A DNA stretch of 64,000 bases, from positions 1-64,000 of the forward strand of contig NZ_JANCOC010000013.1 in assembly GCF_024294905.1 (NCBI RefSeq). The letters are read 5' to 3'. Under the pieces are notes generated by a model that saw nothing but the letters and a program-made list of their open reading frames with translations, was not told where the DNA came from and did not search any database. Within the stretch, counting starts at the first letter, position 1. Each line of letters begins with the position of its first letter. Both the position numbers and the translations under genes were made by a program. This DNA is from Rothia gullae. Lineage in GTDB: Bacteria > Actinomycetota > Actinomycetes > Actinomycetales > Micrococcaceae. Below, piece by piece: positions 32,660 to 40,607 of the stretch.

Positions 32660-33313
32660 GTGAAGGTCCTCATTGTTGGTGCTGGCTCCGTGGGTGCCTC
32701 CATCGCTAAAGAACTCATGATGAACGGCCACGACGTGACCATCATCGATTCCAAACCGGAAGCTAAGAAGCGCGCCGATCTGCCCGGTGTGCGTTGGCAT
32801 ATTGGTGACGCCTGCGAACTGTCCGTACTGCGCCAGGTACACCCAAACAAGGCGGACGTGGTTGTTGCCGCAACCGGTGACGACAAGGCAAACCTGATGG
32901 TCTCCCTGCTGGCGCGCAGTGAGTTTGGTGTGCCGCGCACCGTGGCGCGCGTGAACAACCCTCGTAATGAGTGGCTCTTTGACGACTCCTGGGGCGTGGA
33001 TGTTGCCGTGTCTACCCCGCGTCTGATGACCGCCCTCGTCGAGGAAGCCGTGGAAGTCGGCGACGTGGTGCGCCTGCTGACCCTGCAGGCTGGCGGCGCG
33101 ACCCTCGCCGAGTACACCGTACCGCATGACCACCCCGTCATCGGTTACCGCGTGGATCACGTGCAGTGGCCCGTCGATACGGTGCTCACCGCAATCCTGC
33201 GTGACGGCGCTCCAATCCCGCCCAGCGCCGACGTGGCGATTGAGGGCGGCGACGAGCTGTTCTTCATCACGACCATTGCCGGTGAGGATCAGATCCGCGC
33301 GCTGTTCGCATAG
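32660..33313 (+). CDS. ceoC: TrkA-family potassium uptake regulatory protein (CeoC type)
   Basis: The protein has 217 residues with one RCK_N (VLIVGAGSVGASIAKELMMNG, VTIIDSKPE) and one RCK_C domain (LAEYTVPHDHPVIGYRV; GGDELFFITTIAGEDQI). The start is GTG at 32660, immediately after the TAA of ceoB, with AAAGG upstream. Paired CeoB/CeoC beside an APC permease is the arrangement in M. tuberculosis (Rv2690c-Rv2692, from memory). The stop codon lies in a tandem 14-bp duplication (GCGCTGTTCGCATA at 33299-33326). Confidence 0.9.
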   Translation: MKVLIVGAGSVGASIAKELMMNGHDVTIIDSKPEAKKRADLPGVRWHIGDACELSVLRQVHPNKADVVVAATGDDKANLMVSLLARSEFGVPRTVARVNNPRNEWLFDDSWGVDVAVSTPRLMTALVEEAVEVGDVVRLLTLQAGGATLAEYTVPHDHPVIGYRVDHVQWPVDTVLTAILRDGAPIPPSADVAIEGGDELFFITTIAGEDQIRALFA

Positions 33314-33355
33314 CGCTGTTCGCATAGCGTTTATACGTAAGTTTTTGAGGAGGCG

Positions 33356-33390
33356 AAAGCTCCGGTCACCTTTACGTGTGCCGGGGCTTT
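33356..33390 (+). terminator. Terminator after ceoC
   Basis: AAAGCTCCGG pairs with CCGGGGCTTT (a T/G mismatch in mid-stem), followed by CTCATACTT. It lies between convergent genes. Confidence 0.7.
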
Positions 33391-33432
33391 CTCATACTTC
33401 TACGAAGTTCTTCAATGTATGAAGTTGTGGGA

Positions 33433-34230
33433 TTAGCGGCTTTCTGAACCGTCAACTTCGGCAGTGTCGGTAGCTTTGCCAGCCTCGGGGTCCTCGCTCA
33501 CCGGTGCCTCCTCGGGAGCCGACACACGCCACGCCAGCCACACGCCCAAAGCGTACAGCGGCAGACCCATAATCAGGCGGGTGGCGCCCAGCGCCTCCAC
33601 ATTATTGGCAAAATACAGGGGCACCTGCACGGCAAGTCGCAGCATCATCAGCACGGTAATAATCCAGGTTGCCAGCATGTACTGGCGCAGGCGCACCGGG
33701 TTCTGGCGCCAGCTCAGCGCCTCACCGCGAATAACCGCAAAAATCAGACCCATCAGCGGCCAACGCACCAACATCGACAGCAGATACGCCAGAATGTACA
33801 CGCCGTTCGTCCAGAAGCCCACCACAAAGTAGTCGCTCGCATTACCGGTACGGTACGCGGCAAACGCACAAATCGCCACGCCCACCAGACCGGTCAGCGC
33901 GCTCACCAGCTTAGAGCCCTGCACCAGACAAATCAGCGTGAACATACCCGCCGCAGCCAGTGCCGCAATCAGGGACAGGTTCAGTTCCTTCGTCACGGTG
34001 AACAGCACCAGGAACGCCACAGCGGGCAGGGAGGATTCCACCAGGCCGCGCCAGCCGCCGATAGCGTGCAGAATATCCACATCGCCGTTGGCGGTGCGGC
34101 GCATATTCGCACCCATGGAGGCGCTCAGGCTCTGCGCCAGCTGATTCTCCTCCCGCACCGGGTCAGCAGCCGGGCTAGTTGCGGGGTTAGCGTTCGAATC
34201 GGGCTGGGTCGAAGACTGCTCAGCGCTCAT
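33433..34230 (-). CDS. DUF3159 membrane protein
   Basis: The protein has 265 residues with about six TM helices. DILHAIGGWRGLVESSLPAV is the DUF3159 signature, followed by FLVLFTVTKELN and WLAWRVSAPEE near the end. Function is unknown. The ATG at 34230 with AAGGGA upstream is chosen and overlaps the preceding OB-fold gene by 11 nt; the longer frame to 34269 is unlikely. It is the last gene of the dut-DUF3710-OB-DUF3159 cluster conserved in actinobacteria. Confidence 0.88.
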   Translation of the reverse strand: MSAEQSSTQPDSNANPATSPAADPVREENQLAQSLSASMGANMRRTANGDVDILHAIGGWRGLVESSLPAVAFLVLFTVTKELNLSLIAALAAAGMFTLICLVQGSKLVSALTGLVGVAICAFAAYRTGNASDYFVVGFWTNGVYILAYLLSMLVRWPLMGLIFAVIRGEALSWRQNPVRLRQYMLATWIITVLMMLRLAVQVPLYFANNVEALGATRLIMGLPLYALGVWLAWRVSAPEEAPVSEDPEAGKATDTAEVDGSESR

Positions 34231-34759
34231 ATTTTCCCTTCTCAGCAAAGAATTGCGGCACGATCTCATAGCGCGGGTTATAAATCACCGGCTGATGAGC
34301 CCTCACCGACACCACACCGGAACAGCGCAACAACGCACCGGCAAGCACACCGGGCACCATCCGTTGCCCCTGCCACTTCAGCAGCACCCTATCCCCCGGA
34401 TTGAACGGCGCATAGGGCGGGAAAGACACCTCATGAGGCTCCTGCACCGCCACAGTCGCCAAAGACGCCGTGTTCAAATGGTGCTGCTTTTTGAGGTCCT
34501 CGGAATCCTCCTCGAAATCCTCACCGGGCGGCTCCACAATCGGCATACCAATCAGCGCCAGCGGGCTCGACCACTGCAGGGGCTTCGACTTAGCCACCAC
34601 CAGTTCGGCACGGTACATCGGCTTATCATGCAGCGCAGGCAACCATACCTGCTCCACGCGTCCGGCAAGGCGTACGCGAAAGCGCTCGGGGTACCCGGGA
34701 GCAAGAATCTGCTCCTCAGGAACCGTGAGCGCACTCGGGTAGTTCGAGAACTCAGGCAT
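34220..34759 (-). CDS. OB-fold nucleic-acid-binding-like protein
   Basis: The protein has 179 residues. The N-terminal half (FRVRLAGRVEQVWLPALHDK; PMYRAELVVAKSKPLQWSSP) and C-terminal part (FNPGDRVLLKWQGQRMVPGV; GVVSVRAHQPVIYNPRYEIV) match the position and length of the OB-fold protein encoded between DUF3710 and DUF3159 in actinobacteria. Its role is unknown. The ATG overlaps the DUF3710 TAA by one base. The middle (EPPGEDFEEDSEDLKKQHH) is an acidic linker. Confidence 0.75.
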   Translation of the reverse strand: MPEFSNYPSALTVPEEQILAPGYPERFRVRLAGRVEQVWLPALHDKPMYRAELVVAKSKPLQWSSPLALIGMPIVEPPGEDFEEDSEDLKKQHHLNTASLATVAVQEPHEVSFPPYAPFNPGDRVLLKWQGQRMVPGVLAGALLRCSGVVSVRAHQPVIYNPRYEIVPQFFAEKGKYER

Positions 34760-35568
34760 TAGCCAATCTCGGTAATCTCAGGGCCGCGGCGAGGCATCGG
34801 GCGCAGCTTGCTGTGCTCGGTCTCGGTTTCTTCCTCAACGGCGGGCTCTTCCTCAGCCACAACCAGGTCGGCGGGCAGAGTCATGGGCAGCAGTTCGCGC
34901 GGCGGGCGCGGGTCGTCGCCACGGTCCACCACGACGGTGCGGAAGACTTCCTCCACGGAGGCGGCAGCCTTATCGTCACCCAGCACAGCCGCACCGGAGA
35001 TGACGCCGCGCAGGAACCAGCGGGGGCCGTCCACACCCACGAAGCGGGCGATGCGCTCGCCACGCTGACCGTCCGGGGTGAGTGCGGGCAGGCGGGTCAG
35101 CATCTCGGCACCGAATACCCCGGCGTAGATTTCGACGTTGCCGCCCTGGGATGCGACGGACTCGGTCAGGTCGTGACGAATGTCGTCCCAGATACCGGTG
35201 GTGCGCGGTGCGGCGAATGCCTGCACCTGCAGGGTTGCGCCGTCGCGGGTGATGGTCGCGGCGATAACCGCACCGGTTGCGTCATCAGTTTCGAGGCGCA
35301 GGTTCATGCCGTCGAGCAGCTTGATGCGCAACGCCCCCAAGTCGACGTAGTCTTCGAGGTCTTCGGCGGTGACTTCTTCAATGTCGTGCGGGCCGTTGAC
35401 GCGGTCGTACTTGATGACCTCGGGAGCGTCAGCTTCAGTGCCTTCAGTTTCAGTGCCCTCAGCCGCGCTGTCTTCAGCTTCAGTGGTTTCTTCGGTCGCC
35501 TTGGCTGCCTCTTCGATCTTTGCCTCTTCAACCTCGGCGGCGCGCTTCTTCTTACCAAATCCGAACAT
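34759..35568 (-). CDS. DUF3710 domain protein
   Basis: The protein has 269 residues. MFGFGKKKR, an acidic Glu/Ala/Thr-rich linker (about 12-50), then the DUF3710 domain (YDRVNGPHDIEEV; VDLGALRIKLLDGMNLRLE; QVQAFAAPRTTGIWDDIR; RFVGVDGPRWFLRGVISG). Function is unknown. The start at 35568 is preferred over the open frame to 35754 because GGAAT lies upstream and MFGFGKK is typical of the family. It follows dut by 76 nt and is translationally coupled to the OB-fold gene. Confidence 0.88.
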   Translation of the reverse strand: MFGFGKKKRAAEVEEAKIEEAAKATEETTEAEDSAAEGTETEGTEADAPEVIKYDRVNGPHDIEEVTAEDLEDYVDLGALRIKLLDGMNLRLETDDATGAVIAATITRDGATLQVQAFAAPRTTGIWDDIRHDLTESVASQGGNVEIYAGVFGAEMLTRLPALTPDGQRGERIARFVGVDGPRWFLRGVISGAAVLGDDKAAASVEEVFRTVVVDRGDDPRPPRELLPMTLPADLVVAEEEPAVEEETETEHSKLRPMPRRGPEITEIG

Positions 35569-35644
35569 GGTATTCCTACTTTCACCGCACGCAGGGTGCG
35601 GGGTTTCTTCTCTTCTCTCGTGCGACAATCGCGGCGAGAGCAGA

Positions 35645-36091
35645 CTAGTGGATTCCGCTAGAGCCGAAGCCGCTGGAGCCGCGTTCGGTCTGTTCCAGTT
35701 CATCCACCACGGTAAAGGTTGCGTGCTCGTACTTCTGAATGACCAGCTGGGCAATGCGGTCGCCGCGCTGCACGTGGAAGGACTTGGTCTTGTCAGTGTT
35801 GAGCAGGGTGACCATCAGCTCGCCGCGGTAGCCGGAATCAACGGTGCCGGGTGCGTTCACAATGGTGATACCGTTCTTGGTTGCCAGGCCGGAGCGCGGA
35901 TGCACCAGACCAACGTAACCTTCGGGCAGGGCGATTGCCACACCGGTGGGGACGAGGGCGCGTTCGCCCGGCTCCAGTTCGAAGTCGATGCGGGAGCGCA
36001 GGTCAGCGCCGGCATCGCCGGGCTTTGCGTAGGCGGGTGCGGGCAGCTCGGGGTCGAGCAGCTTAATGTGGACGTTTACGGGGGTCATCAT
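35645..36091 (-). CDS. dut: dUTP diphosphatase
   Basis: This trimeric dUTPase (148 aa) hydrolyses dUTP to dUMP, keeping uracil out of DNA and feeding dTMP synthesis. All five motifs are visible: DAGADLRS, PRSGLATKNG, GTVDSGYRGELMV, RGDRIAQLVI and the C-terminal ERGSSGFGSSG. The frame extends to a TTG at 36097, but ATG at 36091 or 36088 is more likely. An AAAGG lies about 13 nt upstream. It is the first gene of its cluster. Confidence 0.96.
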   Translation of the reverse strand: MMTPVNVHIKLLDPELPAPAYAKPGDAGADLRSRIDFELEPGERALVPTGVAIALPEGYVGLVHPRSGLATKNGITIVNAPGTVDSGYRGELMVTLLNTDKTKSFHVQRGDRIAQLVIQKYEHATFTVVDELEQTERGSSGFGSSGIH

Positions 36092-36257
36092 GGTCAATAC
36101 TCTAACCTTTCGCGGGTGTCTGCGCCATCACCTCGCGCTGTGTTGAGACTCTACTGCGGGGTGTTTTCGTTGCGTGTTCGCGCTCAGCACATGCGGCGGC
36201 GTGCAGTGTTGGGTGCGACACGGCGCTGTTCTTGCCTGCGCGGCTTTCTCATACTCA

Positions 36258-36288
36258 ACGGGGCGGGTGCACTCGGCACTCGCCCCGT
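36258..36288. terminator. GC-rich hairpin between DUF4193 gene and dut
   Basis: ACGGGGCGGGTGC pairs with GCACTCGCCCCGT with one unpaired base per arm. There is no T run, so termination is likely but not certain. Confidence 0.5.
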
Positions 36289-36332
36289 CATGAGGTGTAT
36301 TGTCGGGTGGGTGTTAGCCCTTCCCTAAAGTT

Positions 36333-36629
36333 TTAGCCCTCGCACTCGATGCAGTAGGACAGGCCGTCCTCTTCGCGTACAATCTGCGAGCGGTGACGCA
36401 CCAGGAAGCAGGATGCGCAGGTGAATTCGTCGTCCTGAGCGGGCAGAACAACAACGTTCAGCTCCTCGTTGGAGAGGTCAGCACCGGGCAGCTCGAAGCT
36501 TTCTGCTGCGCTGTTTTCGTCTTCGTCCACCGCACCGGACTGCATCTCGGAACGGCGGGCGTTCAGCTCCTCGTAGGACTCTTCGTTCTGCTCTTCGTCC
36601 TGCTTGCGAGGTGCATCGTAATCAGTTGC
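36333..36629 (-). CDS. DUF4193 small zinc-ribbon-like protein
   Basis: The protein has 98 residues. The conserved start (M)ATDYDAPRKQDEEQNEES is encoded from a TTG at 36629; the frame runs on to 36734, but family members begin at this point. A C-terminal CxxC pair (CASCFLVRHRSQ... SYCIECEG) suggests zinc binding. The middle is strongly acidic. Function is unknown; it is one of the most conserved small actinobacterial genes next to dut. It is divergent from sepH. Confidence 0.88.
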   Translation of the reverse strand, partial: ATDYDAPRKQDEEQNEESYEELNARRSEMQSGAVDEDENSAAESFELPGADLSNEELNVVVLPAQDDEFTCASCFLVRHRSQIVREEDGLSYCIECEG

Positions 36630-36841
36630 CAAACTTTCACGCTCCGTTGGTTCTGTGGCTGTGTGTTGGACTAGGCCACACTGGTTTAATGAGTGCTCTA
36701 GGTGCCGCTGGTGTGTAATTAACCCCGACGGCATGCCAGGTATTGTTCACCATTGGCACCCTATTTGTCTAATCCTGGGTAGGCTTTGGACTCTTTAGGC
36801 GTCACATTCTAGCTTTTTCAGTGCGAAAAGTACATCTTTTT

Positions 36842-36869
36842 TTGGTGAAAATCCCGCCTCCGCTACTGT
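36842..36869 (+). promoter_or_regulatory. Putative sepH promoter
   Basis: TTGGTG (36842-36847) and TACTGT (36864-36869) are 16 bp apart, giving a leader of about 80 nt. On the minus strand TAGAAT near 36806-36811 could be the -10 of the DUF4193 gene. The 330-bp interval holds nothing else recognised. Confidence 0.3.
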
Positions 36870-36958
36870 TTTACCGCGCTTTCACGGTACCCTGGTAGGT
36901 AGTTTGCGTTCCGTGCAACACATTCACGAACGCGTCCGGTTCACCTATGGAGGTTCTC

Positions 36959-38176
36959 ATGCTTGAACTGCGTCTGATTGGCGTTCACGATGACGGCGAA
37001 AATCTGGTGCTTGAGTCTGCTGACGGCACCCGCTTCTTGCTGCCGATTGACGCAAACCTGCGCACGAGCATCACCAAGGCTCGCCGTATTCAGCCCGCTC
37101 GCGGTCTGGGCGCTAAGGGAACCTATGGTCCGCGCGATATTCAGACCCGTTTCCGTCAGGGTGCCTCCGTTGAGGAAATCGCTGAAGAGTCCGGTTGGGA
37201 GCCGGAGCGTGTTCGCCGCTACGAGTGGCCGATCGTTGCTGAGCGTGCCCACATTATTCGTGCCGCTCAGAGCGTGAAGATTGGTCGCCGCAGCTCCGCT
37301 TCGGGTACCGCACAGATTCCCGTGACCCTGAGCGCCCGCATTGAGGAAGTCTCCGAGCGTTACGGTTTTGAAGAGGCAACTCAGGACTGGACTACCCGCC
37401 AGCAGGAGAGCGGTCAGTGGCGCGTTGAGGTTGATATTGCGCTGAAGGATTCGGTGCGTCAGAACCTGCCCGCGCAGGTGGTCTTCCCCGCACGTTGGGT
37501 GTACAACCCGGCGAACCAGGGCTTGTACGCTTCGAATGAGGCGGCGTACTTCCTGATGGGCAATAGTGAGGACGCTGTTGCCGTCGCCGCGAAGAAGGCT
37601 CCCGTGGAGGTTCCTCCCGCCCGCCTGCCGAAGGCACCCGTGGAGGTTCCTCCCGCCCGCCCGCCGAAGGCACCCGAGCCCGCACCGGCACCCCTTACTT
37701 CCTCTGAGAGCGCTGATGAGCGTAAGCTCAAGGAGCTTCTGGAGCGCGCCCGCTCGGTGCGCCCGGCGCAGGTTGAGGAGCCCGAGGTGTTCGTGCACCG
37801 CGAGTCCGCTCAGCCCGCTGAGCCTGTAGCGCCGGCTGCGCCCGCGGCACCTGTTGCACCTGTTGCCCCGGCAGCACCCGAGCCCACCGCAGAGACCACC
37901 GTAGAAACCACCGACCCGCTGGCTGTGGATTCGGAAGCACCCGTTGAATCCGTTCCGGTTGAGTCCTTCGCCCTGCCGGCACCCATTGAGGACGCAGCGG
38001 CTTCTGAGGCGCCCGTAGCTGAAGCACAGACTGAACCCGCAGAAGCAGTTCAGGCACCCGCAGCTGAAGCACAAGCTGAGCCCGCCTCCGAAGAGAAGCC
38101 CAAGCCTTCCTCCTCGAAGAAGCAGCGCGTGAGCGTTCCGGCATGGGATGACATCATCTTCGGTAGCCGCAAGTAA
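36959..38176 (+). CDS. sepH: Septation protein SepH
   Basis: SepH (405 aa; DUF3071) binds FtsZ and promotes Z-ring assembly in actinobacteria. The N-terminal domain (LELRLIGVHDDGENLVLESA; RFLLPIDANLR; RPRDIQTRF-like GPRDIQTRFRQGASVEEIAE) contains a helix-turn-helix (IAEESGWEPERVRRYEWPIV). A long Pro/Ala/Glu-rich C-terminal region ends in PAWDDIIFGSRK, the conserved terminal motif. The ATG at 36959 is chosen because GGAGG lies 5 nt upstream; an in-frame ATG at 36947 encodes that ribosome site. It contains a 36-bp tandem duplication. Confidence 0.93.
   Translation: MLELRLIGVHDDGENLVLESADGTRFLLPIDANLRTSITKARRIQPARGLGAKGTYGPRDIQTRFRQGASVEEIAEESGWEPERVRRYEWPIVAERAHIIRAAQSVKIGRRSSASGTAQIPVTLSARIEEVSERYGFEEATQDWTTRQQESGQWRVEVDIALKDSVRQNLPAQVVFPARWVYNPANQGLYASNEAAYFLMGNSEDAVAVAAKKAPVEVPPARLPKAPVEVPPARPPKAPEPAPAPLTSSESADERKLKELLERARSVRPAQVEEPEVFVHRESAQPAEPVAPAAPAAPVAPVAPAAPEPTAETTVETTDPLAVDSEAPVESVPVESFALPAPIEDAAASEAPVAEAQTEPAEAVQAPAAEAQAEPASEEKPKPSSSKKQRVSVPAWDDIIFGSRK
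37595..37666 (+). repeat. 36-bp in-frame tandem duplication in sepH
   Basis: KAPVEVPPARLP is followed by KAPVEVPPARPP; the DNA units differ at very few positions. It lengthens the disordered linker by 12 residues. Confidence 0.9.
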
Positions 38177-38245
38177 GCGACCGCCCTCGCCCCGCCCGAT
38201 CAAGGGCATCTAGACGAGCGTTTTAGTCGAGGGCCTCTAGACATA

Positions 38246-38287
38246 CGAAAACCGCTGGTTATTCACCCGAATAACCAGCGGTTTTCG
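38246..38287. terminator. Bidirectional terminator between sepH and the phosphodiesterase gene
   Basis: GAAAACCGCTGGTTATT pairs perfectly with AATAACCAGCGGTTTTC around a CACCCG loop, with A and T tracts on either side of the stem. Confidence 0.95.
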
Positions 38288-38303
38288 TTTATCCTCCAGC
38301 GCT

Positions 38304-39584
38304 TTAAAAAGTCTTGAGCATGCGCAACGGCACCAGACGCTCAGCGTCCGTCAGCGAACCGTGCTGACCAACCATATGCAGGGCACGCTCCTGATAGTGG
38401 CGCATATCGTACAGCGCCCAATCGTCGCGAGCGCACACTATCAAGTCACCAATGCGGCCGCGGGCCGCATCCGTGATGACCGGGCCAAAGTAGCCGGCAC
38501 GTATCAGCTCGCGAGAGTCAATCACCCAGGCGCGCTCGCCCCAGTACTGCGCCCAACGCTGAGCGGTGGCGGTACGTGCCGCATCCGAGGTGTCTTCCAG
38601 GTACAGGTGCACGGCGCGCGGTTCACCGGCGGTCATTGCGATATTGTGGGTCAGCTCCTCCACAGCAGAGTAGTCGATGCGCTGGTGTTCGGGCACGTTC
38701 ACCATGCCGTGATCGGCGGTCACGAAGAGTGCCGCCCACGCCGGGGCGCGCTCCGCCAGACGCTTCAGCGCCGAGTTCAGCTCCTCCAGCTGCTGCAGCC
38801 ATTCGTCACTGCCCACGCCGTAGCGGTGGCCCGCCGCGTCAATCTCTCCCCAGTACAGGTACACGGTAGTCGGGGTGCGGCTGGCGAGCGCCTCCAGGGC
38901 GTAGGTGACGCGGGCGTTATAGCCGACGGCGTCCACGAAGTCGCCGCCGCGCAGCGCCGCCTCCGTCAGACCGGTACCGCGGTATTTACCCAGCGAAATG
39001 GTGAGCACGCGGCGGTTCGTATGGTGGCGTTCCAGCACGGTCGGCAGCGGCTGCCAGGCGTGCGGGTCCACTGACTGATCCCAGCCGGATAGGTGGTTCA
39101 TGACCGACCCTGCTCCCCCATTACCTGCCGGGTTGCGCACCTCGTAGCCGGCAATGCCGTGCGCGCCGGGTGCAGTACCGGTACCCAGCGAGGTCAAGGA
39201 GGCGGCAGTCGTGGTGGGGAACGCGGCGTCCAGCGGGCCCAGGTTCAGGGTCTTACGCAGGGCGGGCGTGTAGCCGCCGTAGCTGTTGAGCAGCTGCTCG
39301 CCCAGGCCGTCCACCATGATCACGCAGGCGTGGCGGAACGACGCCGGGTCAACGTCCTGCTCCGCGAGGCGGCCGGCAAGGTTCAGCGGGTCGGCAACAG
39401 CGTAGAACGCAGGGTCGGAATCCAGGGCGTGCGCGGGGCGCGCTAGGCTTCGCTGAGCCACTAGAGAGGAGGCGGACTCCAGCACATCGGCGATGCTATT
39501 GTTGCCGTAGGCGGGTGCAGGAGGCAACGGCGCACCCAGAACATCGTGCAGAGTGGGCTGTTCAGTGCGGGACGGGGCCGTCAT
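38304..39584 (-). CDS. Alkaline-phosphatase-superfamily nucleotide pyrophosphatase/phosphodiesterase
   Basis: The protein has 426 residues. Metal-site motifs of type I phosphodiesterases are seen: VIMVDGLGEQLL (Asp), AFPTTTAASLTSLGTGTAPG (catalytic Thr), YLYWGEIDAAGHRYG (Asp/His) and FVTADHGMVNVP (Asp-His). No signal peptide is evident, so it appears cytoplasmic. The substrate is unknown. A ribosome site (GAGAGGAA) precedes the ATG and a run of nine G (plus strand 39596-39604) sits just upstream in the leader. The DUF5998 gene 143 bp upstream is a conserved neighbour. Confidence 0.85.
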   Translation of the reverse strand: MTAPSRTEQPTLHDVLGAPLPPAPAYGNNSIADVLESASSLVAQRSLARPAHALDSDPAFYAVADPLNLAGRLAEQDVDPASFRHACVIMVDGLGEQLLNSYGGYTPALRKTLNLGPLDAAFPTTTAASLTSLGTGTAPGAHGIAGYEVRNPAGNGGAGSVMNHLSGWDQSVDPHAWQPLPTVLERHHTNRRVLTISLGKYRGTGLTEAALRGGDFVDAVGYNARVTYALEALASRTPTTVYLYWGEIDAAGHRYGVGSDEWLQQLEELNSALKRLAERAPAWAALFVTADHGMVNVPEHQRIDYSAVEELTHNIAMTAGEPRAVHLYLEDTSDAARTATAQRWAQYWGERAWVIDSRELIRAGYFGPVITDAARGRIGDLIVCARDDWALYDMRHYQERALHMVGQHGSLTDAERLVPLRMLKTF

Positions 39585-39595
39585 AGGTTCCTCTC

Positions 39596-39604
39596 GGGGG
39601 GGGG
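39596..39604. repeat. G9 homopolymer in the phosphodiesterase leader
   Basis: Nine consecutive G (C on the coding strand) lie 12-20 nt upstream of the ATG at 39584. Slippage could alter leader structure or spacing. Confidence 0.85.
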
Positions 39605-39727
39605 CTCTCTCGGGGTGTTTCTCTCATGGAGTGTGGGGGACGTGAAAGTACAGGGCCCGCGCAGGATTTATGCCGCGCAGGCTGTTGCCGGGCGGGGTTG
39701 ATGCTGTGCGAGCGCTACCGCCGGTGC

Positions 39728-40321
39728 TTATCGGCGGGTTACATACATGCGGGTACGGTGCAGAGCACGCGCAAAATGCTGCGCACGCTGAACCGACTCC
39801 GGGCCGTCAGCGGTCGCAGAAACACGCACCGCAATGTCCTCACGGCGCGCATCACCGGTGAAGCCGTGGTCGGCGTTGCACTGCGGATCCTGGCAGCCGG
39901 CAGGAGCCAGCTCCATGTGCAGCGAACCAGTCCAGGCAATCTGGAAGGAAATCTCAGTCGGGGCGGTGCTACCGGCGTTATATGCCTGCGGCTGGCTGAA
40001 ACCGTAGCTGATGGTGACCGCGTTCAGGGCACTCAGATGCACCGCCTCCACGCTCACATGCGCCACGGTGCCCTGCGCGTCACCTTCAAGGTGCTGGTCG
40101 TCCAGGTGCGCAAAGATGACGTGCTCACCGCAGAGCACCATCACGGTGATGTGGCGGTGGAAATCATCGCGTGAGAAGTGAGTTTCATGCTGTACGAAGT
40201 GCGCGTCCGGGTTCATGCCCGCCAGCGCGTCATCCACCACTTCCAGCACGAGGTCGGGGTAGAAACCGGCATGCTTAATGTCTGCGACCAGTTGCTCGCG
40301 TTCGGGGGTGGTGGCGTACAT
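39728..40321 (-). CDS. DUF5998 family protein
   Basis: The protein has 197 residues. MYATTPEREQLVADIKHAGF, then YPDLVLEVVDDALAGMNPDA, HVIFAHLDDQHLEGDAQGTV, PTEISFQIAWTGSLHMELAP and the tail (SVQRAQHFARALHRTRMYV) match the actinobacterial DUF5998 family of unknown function. The ATG at 40321 has AAAGAGG upstream; the frame is open to 40372. It contains a Cys-rich segment (GCQDPQCNADHGFTGD) that might bind metal. It is usually found with the phosphodiesterase, as here. Confidence 0.82.
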   Translation of the reverse strand: MYATTPEREQLVADIKHAGFYPDLVLEVVDDALAGMNPDAHFVQHETHFSRDDFHRHITVMVLCGEHVIFAHLDDQHLEGDAQGTVAHVSVEAVHLSALNAVTISYGFSQPQAYNAGSTAPTEISFQIAWTGSLHMELAPAGCQDPQCNADHGFTGDARREDIAVRVSATADGPESVQRAQHFARALHRTRMYVTRR

Positions 40322-40607
40322 CGTACCTCTTTCGTGCGGTGCCCTCATGAGGCGACGTCGGTCGGCGCACACGATGAAGGCGGTTAGGTGTTACTACCCT
40401 CTACCTTAGAGGGTTCCAGCCGGGCTGTGCTACTTGACCACACTAATACAGGCTCATATGACGGCATGCGCTCCCCCGGTACGCTTCGGTTACTGCCCCG
40501 CAACCGCCTTGACACACCCCACAGATGACGTTGACCAACCAGCCCGTCTCATCCTCTACCACCCGCTAAAATAGGAGGAGCGAAAACACACCGACACGAG
40601 GAGATAT

